Source: CAJBVW01 sp964457335 | GTDB lineage: Bacteria; Myxococcota_A; UBA796; SXON01 | DNA length: 64,000 nucleotides | Direction of reading: 5' to 3' | NCBI GenBank assembly: GCA_964457335.1 | Contig: CAYWGD010000011.1 | Span: 1 to 64,000, forward strand | In this document: one piece after another, positions 27,514 to 35,785 of the stretch | Position numbering within the stretch: position 1 is the stretch's first letter | How the letters are laid out: each line of letters starts with the position of its first letter | Translations under genes and position numbers: made by a program | Notes under the pieces: generated by a model | Database searches by the model: none | Told to the model about the DNA's origin: nothing | The model's input: only the letters and a program-made list of their open reading frames with translations

Positions 27514-29052
27514 TCAGCGGGGACCGCGGTCCGCCCCTCCGAGGTCGGGGCGCCCCGGGCCGCGCGGCGGCGTGTTCCGGGGCGCGCGCGCGACCGTCTC
27601 CGAGGAGCCCGGGCTGCGCTCGGCGTCGCAGCCGAAGAGCCACATGGCGTCGCCGTTGCAGAGCTCGCCGCGGCCGGCGCGGTCGCGGAGGTCGGGGAGG
27701 GACGGATCGCCCGGGGTCTCGGGGCCGGGGTCGCCGACGGAGCCGGGCGGACCGGCGGGCGCGCCCTCCTCGGGGAGGTCGAAGAGCCCGGTGGGGTCGC
27801 GGGTGGTGTCGAGCTCGCCGGGGCCGTGCTCGTGGCTGTCGCCGGGGAGGTCGGCGCGCTCGCCCACGCGGCGGAGCCCGCACTCCCCGGTCGCGAGCAG
27901 CGCCACGACCGCCGTGCGCACGGTGTGGTCGAGCGGGAGCAGCGGGTGGAACGCCGGGGCGAGCCAGTGGCGCGCGCCGTCACACCACGCCGAGGCCGCG
28001 GGCACGGCGCCGTCGCCGGGGGCGTGGCGCTGGCGCACGCCGTCGGGGCCCCGCACGAGCCCCACGCAGGTGTCGTGGTCCGCGGAGAGCACGACGTCCA
28101 GGCGCTCGCGGAGGAAGTCGGGCACGCGGAACGCGCTGCGCCAGCCGCGCGCGTGTTTCAGCCAGCCGGCGAGGGGGGCGAGGTCGGGCCAGGTCGCGGG
28201 GTCGAGCAGCGTCTCGCAGTCGAACTGGGCCGGGTCGGGGCAGAGCTCGGCCATGCCGGGGAAGGTGGCCCACACCTGCCGCACGGTCTCGCCGCGGCCG
28301 GGCGCGACGCGGTCGACCCGGGCGGCGGTCGGGTGCACGCCCGCCCAGAGCTGGAAGGGCTCGAAGCAGCCGGCGAGCGGCACGCCCAGGAACACGAGCC
28401 GGTCGAGCCGCCGCCGGGCCTGCTCGGGGTAGAGCATCGCGTAGCGGGTCGCGACGACGCCCCCCATGGAGTGCGCCACCACCGAGAAGCGCGCCTCGAC
28501 GTCCCCCGCCGCGAGGGACTCGATCTGCCCGGCGAGGCGCTCGGCGGCGCGGTCGATGCTCTTGCGCCAGTCGTAGGCGATCGGGTGCACGCGGAAGCCG
28601 CCCACGCCCGCGAGGTGCCACCAGAGCAGATCGTAGACGACGCGCAGGGGGCGGCTGGGCTCCAGGCGGGCCTGGGGCATGGCGTCGCCCAGGCCGTCCA
28701 CGGTCAGGCGCAGGCGCTCGAGCCCGCCCGCGTAGAGGAGCTGCGGCAGGTCGAACCAGATGACGTCGTCGAGGAGCCCGCGGCGGTCGATGAGCTGGCC
28801 GCCCATGATGCCGTGCAGGAGGATCACGCGGCGCCGGCCGCTGCCCGGGAGCGCGTCGCGCCGCGCGAAGTCGAGCATCTCGTCGACGTTCTTCGGGCCG
28901 AGCCAGGAGGTGACGCGGCGGCGCGCGTCCGCGTCGTCGAGCATGAGCAGGACGTGCGCCGGGTCGAGCGACTCGGGGGCGGGCGGCTTGCGGTGCGGCC
29001 CGGGGTCGGTCGGGCCGGGTCCGGCGGGCGGGCGGCGGGGTTTGGGTGGCAT
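27514..29052 (-). CDS. Alpha/beta hydrolase, LCAT/lipase-like
   Basis: 512 residues. The oxyanion-hole motif ILLHGIMGG (about 77-85) and the nucleophile elbow VVAHSMGGVV (about 195) identify an alpha/beta hydrolase of the lecithin:cholesterol acyltransferase/PGAP1-like lipase group, with YDWR between them. A His in the C-terminal half (LPLDHTV) could complete the triad. The Pro-rich N-terminus (1-30) and disordered acidic/Pro-rich C-terminus from about 405 flank it. No signal peptide. It is expected to act on a lipid ester. TAGCCT lies 9 nt before the ATG. Confidence 0.8.
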   Translation of the reverse strand: MPPKPRRPPAGPGPTDPGPHRKPPAPESLDPAHVLLMLDDADARRRVTSWLGPKNVDEMLDFARRDALPGSGRRRVILLHGIMGGQLIDRRGLLDDVIWFDLPQLLYAGGLERLRLTVDGLGDAMPQARLEPSRPLRVVYDLLWWHLAGVGGFRVHPIAYDWRKSIDRAAERLAGQIESLAAGDVEARFSVVAHSMGGVVATRYAMLYPEQARRRLDRLVFLGVPLAGCFEPFQLWAGVHPTAARVDRVAPGRGETVRQVWATFPGMAELCPDPAQFDCETLLDPATWPDLAPLAGWLKHARGWRSAFRVPDFLRERLDVVLSADHDTCVGLVRGPDGVRQRHAPGDGAVPAASAWCDGARHWLAPAFHPLLPLDHTVRTAVVALLATGECGLRRVGERADLPGDSHEHGPGELDTTRDPTGLFDLPEEGAPAGPPGSVGDPGPETPGDPSLPDLRDRAGRGELCNGDAMWLFGCDAERSPGSSETVARAPRNTPPRGPGRPDLGGADRGPR

Positions 29053-29170
29053 GGGTCGCGGAGGCTACCGCGGGCTCGGCCCGCGGCGGAAGGGGGAGGC
29101 GCGTCGCGTCGCGGTTGGTATGTTGCCGGGCGAGGACGGCCGTGGACCCCGCTCCGACTGTGGCGGCACC

Positions 29171-30364
29171 GTGATCGTGGAGGCGCTCGCCGCGGGCGGA
29201 GGGCTGGTGGTGGCCGGCGCGGCCGCGTCGCGCGTGTACCGCGGTGGCACCACGCCCAACGACCACGCCGTTGCCACGGTCGTCGTCGGCTGCATCGCGG
29301 TCTACCCGCTCCTCTGGCTGGGCGCGCGCGACGCCGGGGTGGGCGGGGCGGCGCTCGGCGCGCTCGGGGTGCTCTTCGCCCTCGGCGCGGTGAGCGTGTA
29401 CGGCCTCTTCCACGTGCTCGACGGGCGGCGGGACCCGGGCGCGCTGTTCTGGCTGGCCCGCCTCTCGCAGCCCGCCATCGCGTTCTCGTTGTGGGGCGGG
29501 CTCCTCCTGGTGGTGCGCGGCCCCTACGCGGCCTGGACCGGCGCGGCCGTGACCTGGCCCGGCGCCTGGCTGCTCGGCCCCGCGCTGCTCGCGCTCTGGG
29601 GCGCGGTGTTCACGCTGGTGGGGCACCGCGAGCGCACGCACGACGTGGCCGTGGCCGGCCTGCGCGCGCCCGTTCGGATCGCGCACCTCTCCGACCTGCA
29701 CGTGTGCGCGACGATGCGCCGCGTCGACCTGCTCGCGCTCGTGGACCGCACCAACACCCTCGCGCCCGACCTCGTCGTCGTCACCGGCGACCTCGTCATG
29801 CCCTTCTCCGAGGAGGAGCACGGCTACCTCATCGAGGGGTTGGGCCGGCTCGGCGCCCCGACCTTCGTGTGCCTCGGAAACCATGATCTGCCCATCGCCG
29901 GCCGGCTCGTGCGCGAGCTCGCGGAGGTGGGGGTGCGCGTGCTCGTCGACGAGGCCGCCGTCGTCGAGGTGCCGCGCGACGGAGAGGCCGTGCGCGTCGA
30001 GGTCGTCGGGGTGGACTTCCACTGGCGGGACGCGCGCGGGCGGCTCCTCCGGGCGCTGGATCGCCTGCCGCCGGGGCCGGCCGACGCGCGCGTGCTCCTC
30101 GCCCACGATCCGCGGCTCTTCGCGTGGGTCCCCGACGGCCGCTTCGACCTCGTGCTCTCCGGCCACACCCACGGCGGCCAGATCGGCACGGACATGTTCG
30201 GCGTGCCCTGGTCGGTGCTGCGGCCCCTCGGCGTCTACGACCAGGGCAGCTGGACGCGCGGCCGCACGCGCCTCTGGGTGCACCGCGGCAACTGGCACAC
30301 CGGCATCCCCCCGCGTATGGGCATCGCGACGGAGCTGGTCGTCCATCGGCTGCTGCCGGGCTGA
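29171..30364 (+). CDS. Membrane-anchored metallophosphoesterase (YaeI/YkuE-like)
   Basis: 397 residues from GTG. About four hydrophobic helices fill residues 1-155, followed by the metallophosphoesterase domain: SDLHV, VTGDLV, GNHDLP, SGHTHGGQ and the subfamily tail NWHTGIPPRMG. This arrangement matches YaeI/YkuE-type enzymes, some of which cleave UDP-diacylglucosamine in lipid A synthesis, so a lipid-phosphoester substrate is plausible. An in-frame ATG at 29120 would add 17 hydrophilic residues; the GTG gives a cleaner first membrane helix. Neither start has a strong ribosome-binding site. Confidence 0.82.
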   Translation: MIVEALAAGGGLVVAGAAASRVYRGGTTPNDHAVATVVVGCIAVYPLLWLGARDAGVGGAALGALGVLFALGAVSVYGLFHVLDGRRDPGALFWLARLSQPAIAFSLWGGLLLVVRGPYAAWTGAAVTWPGAWLLGPALLALWGAVFTLVGHRERTHDVAVAGLRAPVRIAHLSDLHVCATMRRVDLLALVDRTNTLAPDLVVVTGDLVMPFSEEEHGYLIEGLGRLGAPTFVCLGNHDLPIAGRLVRELAEVGVRVLVDEAAVVEVPRDGEAVRVEVVGVDFHWRDARGRLLRALDRLPPGPADARVLLAHDPRLFAWVPDGRFDLVLSGHTHGGQIGTDMFGVPWSVLRPLGVYDQGSWTRGRTRLWVHRGNWHTGIPPRMGIATELVVHRLLPG

Positions 30365-30417
30365 TCTGGCCGCCCTCCAGGCGCCTGCCGCGGTGGGTCC
30401 CGGCGCCCGCGCCCGGG

Positions 30418-30448
30418 CAGGAGTCGGTCGAATTCGAGGCGACTCCTG
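30418..30448. terminator. Bidirectional hairpin between convergent genes
   Basis: CAGGAGTCG (30418-30426) and CGACTCCTG (30440-30448) form a perfect 9-bp stem; the loop contains TCGAATTCGA, itself a palindrome. It lies between the convergent metallophosphoesterase and substrate-binding-protein genes. No U-run is seen. Confidence 0.55.
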
Positions 30449-30455
30449 GTGCCGG

Positions 30456-31472
30456 CTACCGGTCGAGCGCCTCCGCCGGCACCGGCACCGCGGGCCCGGC
30501 GTCCGTGCCGACCGTGGCGTCCGGCGGGCGCGGCGTGGGGTCGCGGAGGTCCACCCACGCGCCCGCGGCGTCCACCTGCTGGCCCACCGAGCGGAGCGCG
30601 GCCGCGGCCTCCTCCCACCGCGCCGCCGTCATGACGCCGACGCCGTCGGTGCCCTCGACGAAGGGGCGCTGCCGCGCCACGATGCACCCCATGCGGTCGG
30701 CGGGCATGTTCGGGTTGAGCCGGGTGATCTCCGCGTTCGCGCGCGTCGGGTCGGCCAGGTAGGCGCGCCACCCGTCGAGCGTGGCGTCGTGGAACGCCTT
30801 CACCCAGGCCTCGCCCTTGTCCGCGCCGCGCACGACCGCGAGCGAGTTGTAGGGGTTCCAGCCCGCGTCGCGGCCCGGCAGGAACGTCACGGCCAGGCCC
30901 TGGCCCTCCGCGACGCACGGCTCCGACGTGATGTAGGCCTGCTGCGCGAGCTTCGGGTCCCCCGCGAAGAGCCCGATCGAGCCCGTGGTCGGCACGGGCT
31001 CCACCTTGCCCTCCCAACCGAACTTCCCCCAGAGGAACTGCTGGAACGGCGAGCCGGCCTCGATGGCGACGCGGCCGCGGATGTCCTCGAAGCGCGTGAC
31101 GCCGCTCGCGGTGTGGACCATGAGCCCCACCGGCGTGTCCTGGAAGCCGGGGAACACCGCCACCGCGTCGAGCCCCTGCGCGCGCCGGAGCAGGAGGTCG
31201 TCGGCGCCGGACACGGCCACGTCGGCCTTGCCGGCCGCGAGCATCTCCAGCACGGGGACGCCGGGCCCGCCGGGGAGGATCTCCACCGCGAGGCCCGCCT
31301 TCTCGTAGCCGCCGGAGAGCGCCGCCTCGTAGAAGCCGCCGAACTCGGGCTCGGGGTACCAGTTGAGCGCGACGGTGACCGCGCGCGGCGCGGGCGCGGC
31401 GGCCTTCTCCGCGGGGGCGTCGACGGTGGGCGCGGGCTCGTTCGAGCAGGCCAGGGCGAGGAGGAGGAGCAT
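30456..31472 (-). CDS. ABC transporter substrate-binding lipoprotein, NMT1/THI5-like
   Basis: 338 residues. Lipobox MLLLLALACSN gives Cys9 as the lipidated residue. The mature protein matches the NMT1/THI5 (ThiY/SsuA-like) fold: VTVALNWYPEPEFGGFYEA at the start of the domain, PGGPGVPVLEMLAAGKADV, and AQQAYITSEPC. Such proteins bind pyrimidine precursors of thiamine or related small molecules. The permease, ATPase and folE genes are 1.3 kb away on the same strand, separated by an opposite-strand CotH-like gene. TACGGT lies 6 nt before the ATG, suggesting its own leaderless promoter. Confidence 0.85.
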   Translation of the reverse strand: MLLLLALACSNEPAPTVDAPAEKAAAPAPRAVTVALNWYPEPEFGGFYEAALSGGYEKAGLAVEILPGGPGVPVLEMLAAGKADVAVSGADDLLLRRAQGLDAVAVFPGFQDTPVGLMVHTASGVTRFEDIRGRVAIEAGSPFQQFLWGKFGWEGKVEPVPTTGSIGLFAGDPKLAQQAYITSEPCVAEGQGLAVTFLPGRDAGWNPYNSLAVVRGADKGEAWVKAFHDATLDGWRAYLADPTRANAEITRLNPNMPADRMGCIVARQRPFVEGTDGVGVMTAARWEEAAAALRSVGQQVDAAGAWVDLRDPTPRPPDATVGTDAGPAVPVPAEALDR

Positions 31473-31478
31473 CGGCGC

Positions 31479-31484
31479 ACCGTA
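31479..31484 (-). promoter_or_regulatory. -10 box TACGGT, leaderless start
   Basis: On the minus strand TACGGT is followed by 6 nt and the ATG at 31472. It shows that the substrate-binding protein can be transcribed separately from the permease operon. Confidence 0.45.
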
Positions 31485-31547
31485 ACAAATCGTTCGTTCG
31501 GGGGCGGCCGGGCCGGCGTCTACCGTCCAGGAGTCCCGGAGCCGAAC

Positions 31548-32717
31548 ATGCCCCTGCTCGCGCTGCTCTTCGCCGCCTGCACCGACCCCGCCACCTCGCC
31601 CGACCCGCGCCCGTCCGACCCCGACGAGCCGGCCGACCCCGGCCAGGAGCCCGGCGACGGGACGTTCTTCGACCGCACGCACATCGGGACCATCGACCTG
31701 CAGCTCACCGACGCCGCGTCCGCGACGCTCGCCTCGGACGAGGGCTCCACCACGTGGGTGGAGTCGCGCGTGGAGCTCTCCCTGGGCGGCGAGCCGCGGG
31801 TGCTCGACCGCGTCGGGCTCCAGGTGAAGGGCTCCTCCACGTTCGTGGCGTGGCCGGGCAAGGCCTCGCTCAAGATGAAGCTCGACGAGTTCGTGCCCGG
31901 GCAGGACGTGGACGGCGTCGATCGGGTGGCGCTCCACAACCTGGTGAAGGACCCGTCGTACCTGCGCGAGGCGATGGCGTGGTGGGCCTTCCGGGAGCTC
32001 GGCTCGCCCGGGGCGCGCGCCACCCACGTCGCGGTCCTCGACCGGGGCACCACCGACTGGGAGCCCAACAACCTCTACGTGGTGGTGGAGGCCATCAACG
32101 GCGACTTCCTCGAGTCGTGGTTCGAGGACCCGAGCGGGCCGATGTGGGAGAGCGCCGGCGGGGGCCTCGACAACAGCGGCGGGCTCTACTGCGACCGCGG
32201 GGACTGCACCGACACGAGCAGGCTCGACGCGCTCGGCGACGCGATCGTGAACGCCCCGGACGACCGCTTCGTGGAGGAGGTGAGCGCGTACCTCGACTGG
32301 GAGGCGTACCTGCGCTTCTGGGCGATCGAGGCGATGGTCCAGCAGAACGACGGGTTCTCGTGCACCGGGGGCAACTTCCGGGTCTACTGGGAGCCCACGC
32401 GCGAGCGCTTCTTCCTGATCCCCTGGTCGCTCGACCAGACGTTCGGCTGGGAGAAGGGCCTCGCGATCACGGAGATGAACACGCTGGTGAGCCGCTGCCT
32501 CGCCATCGGCGCGTGCCGGGACGATTTCCACGACGAGCTCCTGGCCGTGGCCGACGAGTGGGAGGCGGCCGACGCGGTCGGGGAGATCGACCGGATGCAG
32601 GCGCTGCTCGTGGCCAACGGGTTCACCGACGACGTGGCCGCGGCCGAGTACCAGCTCGTCCGCGCCATCGTCCTCGACCGCCCGACCACCGCGCGCGCCT
32701 ACGTCGATCAGCCCTGA
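31548..32717 (+). CDS. CotH kinase-family lipoprotein
   Basis: 389 residues. Lipobox MPLLALLFAACTDP gives Cys11. An Asp/Pro-rich linker (about 12-38) precedes the CotH-like domain: VGLQVKGSSTF, KMKLDEFVPGQDVDG, NLVKDPSYLRE, NLYVVVEAINGDF and the metal/catalytic-type LIPWSLDQTFG. CotH proteins are atypical kinases or spore-coat relatives found on many secreted bacterial proteins. It sits on the plus strand inside an otherwise minus-strand ABC transporter locus, facing the permease gene with a 6-bp gap. A TACCGT box and GGAG lie upstream. Confidence 0.85.
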   Translation: MPLLALLFAACTDPATSPDPRPSDPDEPADPGQEPGDGTFFDRTHIGTIDLQLTDAASATLASDEGSTTWVESRVELSLGGEPRVLDRVGLQVKGSSTFVAWPGKASLKMKLDEFVPGQDVDGVDRVALHNLVKDPSYLREAMAWWAFRELGSPGARATHVAVLDRGTTDWEPNNLYVVVEAINGDFLESWFEDPSGPMWESAGGGLDNSGGLYCDRGDCTDTSRLDALGDAIVNAPDDRFVEEVSAYLDWEAYLRFWAIEAMVQQNDGFSCTGGNFRVYWEPTRERFFLIPWSLDQTFGWEKGLAITEMNTLVSRCLAIGACRDDFHDELLAVADEWEAADAVGEIDRMQALLVANGFTDDVAAAEYQLVRAIVLDRPTTARAYVDQP

Positions 32718-32723
32718 CCGCGC

Positions 32724-33482
32724 TCAGGCGCCGTACCACCGCCCGATCGCCCGCCGCTCCAGGAGGCGCAGCGCGCCGTGCTGCGCGAGCGCGAGCGCGG
32801 CCGCGCACACAATCGCCGCGAAGCAGAGGTCGGGGCGCGCCGAGCGGGCCGAGAACACCACGAGGTAGCCGAGCGTGGGCGGGTAGCCGTTGCTGCCGAC
32901 GAACTCGCCCACGATGGCGCCGATGACGGACAGGCCCGCGGCCGAGCGGAGCCCCGAGAACAGGGCCGGCAGCGCGGCGGGCAGGCGGAGGAGCCAGAGC
33001 TCGCGCGGTCGCCCCGCGCCGTAGAGCGCGAACAGGTCCACGAGCTCGCGCGGCGGCGCGGCGAGGCCCGTCGTGGCGGCAGAGTACACGGGGTAGAAGG
33101 CGGCGATGACCGCGGTGGTGAGCGCGACGGCGGTGCCGTAGCCGAGCCACACCACGAGCAGCGGCGCGATGGCGACGATCGGCACCACCTGCAGCACGAC
33201 GGTGTACGGCAGGAGCGCGGCCCGCAGCGCGCGGCTCCACCACGCGCCCACGGCGAGGGCCACCCCGAGGAGCGCGGCGGCGCCGAGCCCGCCGATCGCG
33301 GACACCGCGGTGCGGAGCGTGGCCTCGCCCAGGCGCGCGCGCTCGGCGACCAGCGCACGCGCAACGTCGACCGGCCCGGCGAGGAGCAGCGGGCCGACGC
33401 GCTCGGCGACGACCGCCCACAACACGAGCCCGCCGAGCACGGCGAGCGCGGGCCCGAGGCGCTTCACCGCGCCCGGGGTCAC
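32724..33482 (-). CDS. ABC transporter permease (SsuC/ThiX-like)
   Basis: 252 residues with about six hydrophobic helices. The permease-specific EAA-like loop is visible at ELVDLFALYGAGRPRELWLLRLPAALP, and the region VVPIVAIAPLLVVWLGYGT is typical of SsuC/TauC/ThiX permeases. Its ATG overlaps the stop of the ATPase gene (ATGA). It forms the membrane channel for the NMT1/THI5-like binding protein at 30456-31472. The substrate is most likely a pyrimidine, pterin-like or sulfonate compound; the sequence does not decide. Confidence 0.87.
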   Translation of the reverse strand: MTPGAVKRLGPALAVLGGLVLWAVVAERVGPLLLAGPVDVARALVAERARLGEATLRTAVSAIGGLGAAALLGVALAVGAWWSRALRAALLPYTVVLQVVPIVAIAPLLVVWLGYGTAVALTTAVIAAFYPVYSAATTGLAAPPRELVDLFALYGAGRPRELWLLRLPAALPALFSGLRSAAGLSVIGAIVGEFVGSNGYPPTLGYLVVFSARSARPDLCFAAIVCAAALALAQHGALRLLERRAIGRWYGA

Positions 33483-34195
33483 GGCGCCTCCGCGTACACC
33501 GCCGCGAGGCGCGCCACGAGCGGCGGGAGGGCCGCGGGGTCACGCGGGCGGGGGAGGGGGACGGGGACGTCGTCGCGCACGACCAGCGGTGGTCCGGCCA
33601 CCGCCACCACCCGGTCTGAGAGCGCGACCGCGTCGACGAGCTCGTGCGTCACCATCACGACCGTCCAGGCGTGTTCGGCCTGGAGCGCCAGGAACTCGCG
33701 CTGCACCGAGGCCCGGGTGAGCCCGTCGAGCGCGGCGAAGGCCTCGTCGAGGAGCACGAGCTCCGGGCGCGCGACGAGCGCCCGCGCGAGCGAGCCGCGC
33801 ATCCGCTGGCCGCCGGAGAGCGCCGCGGGCAACTTCTCCGCGTGCGCGGCGAGCCCCACGCGCGCGAGCGCCTCGTCCACGTTCCCGATGGGCCCGAAGC
33901 GGCCGGGCAGCGCCACGTTCTCGCGGAGCGTGCGCCACGGGAGGAGCGCCGCGTCCTGGAACACGAACGCCTTGCGCCGCGGCACCCCGGTGATGGTCCC
34001 CCCGTCGGGCGGCCGCAGCCCCGCCACGAGCCGCAGCAGCGAGCTCTTTCCGCAGCCGCTCGGGCCGACGACGGCGGTGATCCGGCCCGGCTCCAGCACG
34101 AGGTCGAAGTCGTCGAGGATCGGGTGCCCGTCGGGCGCCCAGCGCACGCCGTCGAGGCGGATCGGGGAGGCGCCCGCCGCGGCGGAGCCGTTCAC
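33479..34195 (-). CDS. ABC transporter ATP-binding protein (SsuB/ThiZ-like)
   Basis: 238 residues. Walker A GPSGCGKSS, Q-loop FQDAALLPW, signature LSGGQRMRGSLARAL, Walker B LVLLDEAFAALD and H-loop VTHEL are all intact. The sequence has the length and spacing of SsuB/TauB/ThiZ subunits. The GTG start (34195) is chosen because it overlaps the folE stop as GTGA; an ATG further upstream at 34237 would overlap folE by 46 bp. It energises the adjacent permease. Confidence 0.9.
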   Translation of the reverse strand: MNGSAAAGASPIRLDGVRWAPDGHPILDDFDLVLEPGRITAVVGPSGCGKSSLLRLVAGLRPPDGGTITGVPRRKAFVFQDAALLPWRTLRENVALPGRFGPIGNVDEALARVGLAAHAEKLPAALSGGQRMRGSLARALVARPELVLLDEAFAALDGLTRASVQREFLALQAEHAWTVVMVTHELVDAVALSDRVVAVAGPPLVVRDDVPVPLPRPRDPAALPPLVARLAAVYAEAP

Positions 34196-34695
34196 GCCAG
34201 GGCCCGCCGCAGCTCCTCGTCCGCGGGGCCGCGCCACGCGCGCGTCTCGACCGCGCCCGGCGACTCGATGCCGCGCATCTCCATGCAGAGCTGGCGCGCG
34301 CGCAGGCGCACCCCGACCGGGGCCCCGAGCGCCGCGTGGAGGTGCTCCGCGAGCGCGGCGCCGAGCCGCTCCTGGAGCTGCGGCTGCCGCGCGAAGTGGC
34401 GGAGCGCGCGCGCGATGCCGCCCAGCCCGGCGACCTTCGCGGCCGGCCGGTAGGCGATGTCGGCCTCCCCGAAGAAGGGGAGCAGGTGGTGCGCGCAGAG
34501 GCTGTGGAAGGGCAGCGCCCGCAACACGACGAGGTCCTGGCCGGGGGCCGGGAAGCAGTCGAGGGGCGGCGTGGGCTGCCCGGGCGCGAACTCCCGCAGC
34601 ACCTCGTGGAAGCGCGCGGGGGTGTCGAGGCCCTCGGGATCGGCGCGGTAGCCGAGGTCGTCGAGCACGGCGGTCAGGTGGTCTACGGCCCGCAT
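34192..34695 (-). CDS. folE: GTP cyclohydrolase I
   Basis: 167 residues, shorter than most FolE proteins (about 180-220). The core is intact: LPFHSLCAHHLLPFFGEADI with the zinc Cys and His, AGLGGIARALRHFARQPQLQERL, and the second zinc Cys in QLCMEMRGI. It converts GTP to dihydroneopterin triphosphate, first step of folate/pterin synthesis. It is the first gene of an operon with an ABC importer, coupled by GTGA. That context suggests either pterin or pyrimidine salvage, or a specialised pterin made for a cofactor. The N-terminal extension of typical FolE is missing. Confidence 0.88.
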   Translation of the reverse strand: MRAVDHLTAVLDDLGYRADPEGLDTPARFHEVLREFAPGQPTPPLDCFPAPGQDLVVLRALPFHSLCAHHLLPFFGEADIAYRPAAKVAGLGGIARALRHFARQPQLQERLGAALAEHLHAALGAPVGVRLRARQLCMEMRGIESPGAVETRAWRGPADEELRRALA

Positions 34696-34795
34696 CCGGC
34701 CGCCCTAACCCGCCGCGCCTGCGACGCGCCGACCGTCCGGGCGCACGGCGGCGCCGGCCCGGCCCGCCCAGGAGGGCAGGTCGGCCGACCGCGCG

Positions 34796-35545
34796 TCAGA
34801 ACGCCCAGCCGATGCCGATCTTCGCGGTGGGGTAGATGCCGCCGATCTGCTCGTGGGCGGCGCCCTCGACGCCGAGCGAGCCTTCGACCGCGAGGCCGAA
34901 GCTGGCGGTGTACTTGGCGCCGACGAAGCCCTCGAGCGTCGTCGCGGTGTCGCCCATCGCGAAGGGCGTGTGGTTGGTCACACCGGCGCCGCCGCCGAGG
35001 AAGATGCCGCGGTCGAAGTCGCCGATCACGTAGCCGCGGAGGTCGGCGCCCACGTCGTAGAGCGCGCCCGTCTCGCCGACGCCCAGGCCGGCGTTGCCGA
35101 CGAGGCCGAAGTGGCGGCCCATCGCCACCTCGACGCCGGCCGAGAACAGCGGCGCGGGCACGTCGACGAGGTTCAGCATGATGGACACGTCGTGATCGGC
35201 CTCGGGAGCGCGGCGGACCGTCGCGTGGGCGTGCGCCGGCGGCGGCGGGGGCGTGCGGTGCACGACCACGTGGCGCGGGCCGCGGTAGGGCGCGCGGACG
35301 TGGTGGTACCGGTACCGGGCGTGGCCGTGGGGCGCCGCCGAGTGGGCGCGCGTGTGGTGGCCGCTGCCGCGCGTCGCGCGGGCGTGGCGGCTGCGGGCCT
35401 CGGCCCGGTCCGAGCGCTCGTCGGCACGCTCCTCGCGCGCGTCCGAGCGGTCGGCGCGCTCGCCGTCCGAGCGGTCGGCCCGCTCGGCGTCGGAGCGGTC
35501 GCCGGCGAAGGCGAGCGAGGCGAGGACGAGGGCGATGAGCGTCAT
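34796..35545 (-). CDS. Outer-membrane beta-barrel protein with charged, His-rich N-terminal region
   Basis: 249 residues. Signal peptide MTLIALVLASLAFAG, then a repetitive charged stretch (DRSDAERADRSDGERADRSD and similar, about 16-50), a His/Arg-rich region (GHHTRAHSAAPHGHARYRYHH), a Pro-rich link, then about 130 residues of Gly-rich beta-strands from DVSIMLNLVDVPAP ending KIGIGWAF, with a terminal Phe typical of barrels. The His-rich segment could bind metal. Single gene, divergent from the TPR protein across a repeat copy. Confidence 0.75.
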   Translation of the reverse strand: MTLIALVLASLAFAGDRSDAERADRSDGERADRSDAREERADERSDRAEARSRHARATRGSGHHTRAHSAAPHGHARYRYHHVRAPYRGPRHVVVHRTPPPPPAHAHATVRRAPEADHDVSIMLNLVDVPAPLFSAGVEVAMGRHFGLVGNAGLGVGETGALYDVGADLRGYVIGDFDRGIFLGGGAGVTNHTPFAMGDTATTLEGFVGAKYTASFGLAVEGSLGVEGAAHEQIGGIYPTAKIGIGWAF

Positions 35546-35697
35546 GGCGTCTCCTTGGGGGTCGGCTCATGGACGCGCGGTCGCGGCAGACCTTCGACCG
35601 GGATGGTGAAAAACCGGGCGGTCGTGACACGGCGTGACGTTCGCCCGGCCTCCTGCGCGGCGCGACGGCCGCCCGCAGCCTGAGTGCAGTCCGCTAC

Positions 35698-35742
35698 GGG
35701 GGGGGCGTTGCGGGGGGGCGGAGCCCCCCCGCCCCATGAAGA
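35698..35742 (-). repeat. Dispersed GC palindromic element, short form (copy 6)
   Basis: On the plus strand: GGGGGGGCGTTGC, stem GGGGGGGCGGAGCCCCCCC, then GCCCCATGAAG (T replaces the usual A in CAAG). It lies 44 bp upstream of the TPR-protein start. The rest of 35546-35785 shows no gene. Confidence 0.92.
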
Positions 35743-35785
35743 AAAGCCGCACGACCCGGTTAAGCCCGGCCCTCCGCGAGGACCC

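Noticed and set aside
30398..30470. tRNA-like sequence around GGTCGAATTCGAGG
   Set aside because: No acceptor stem, D or anticodon arm can be formed; the feature is better explained as a 9-bp hairpin with a palindromic loop.
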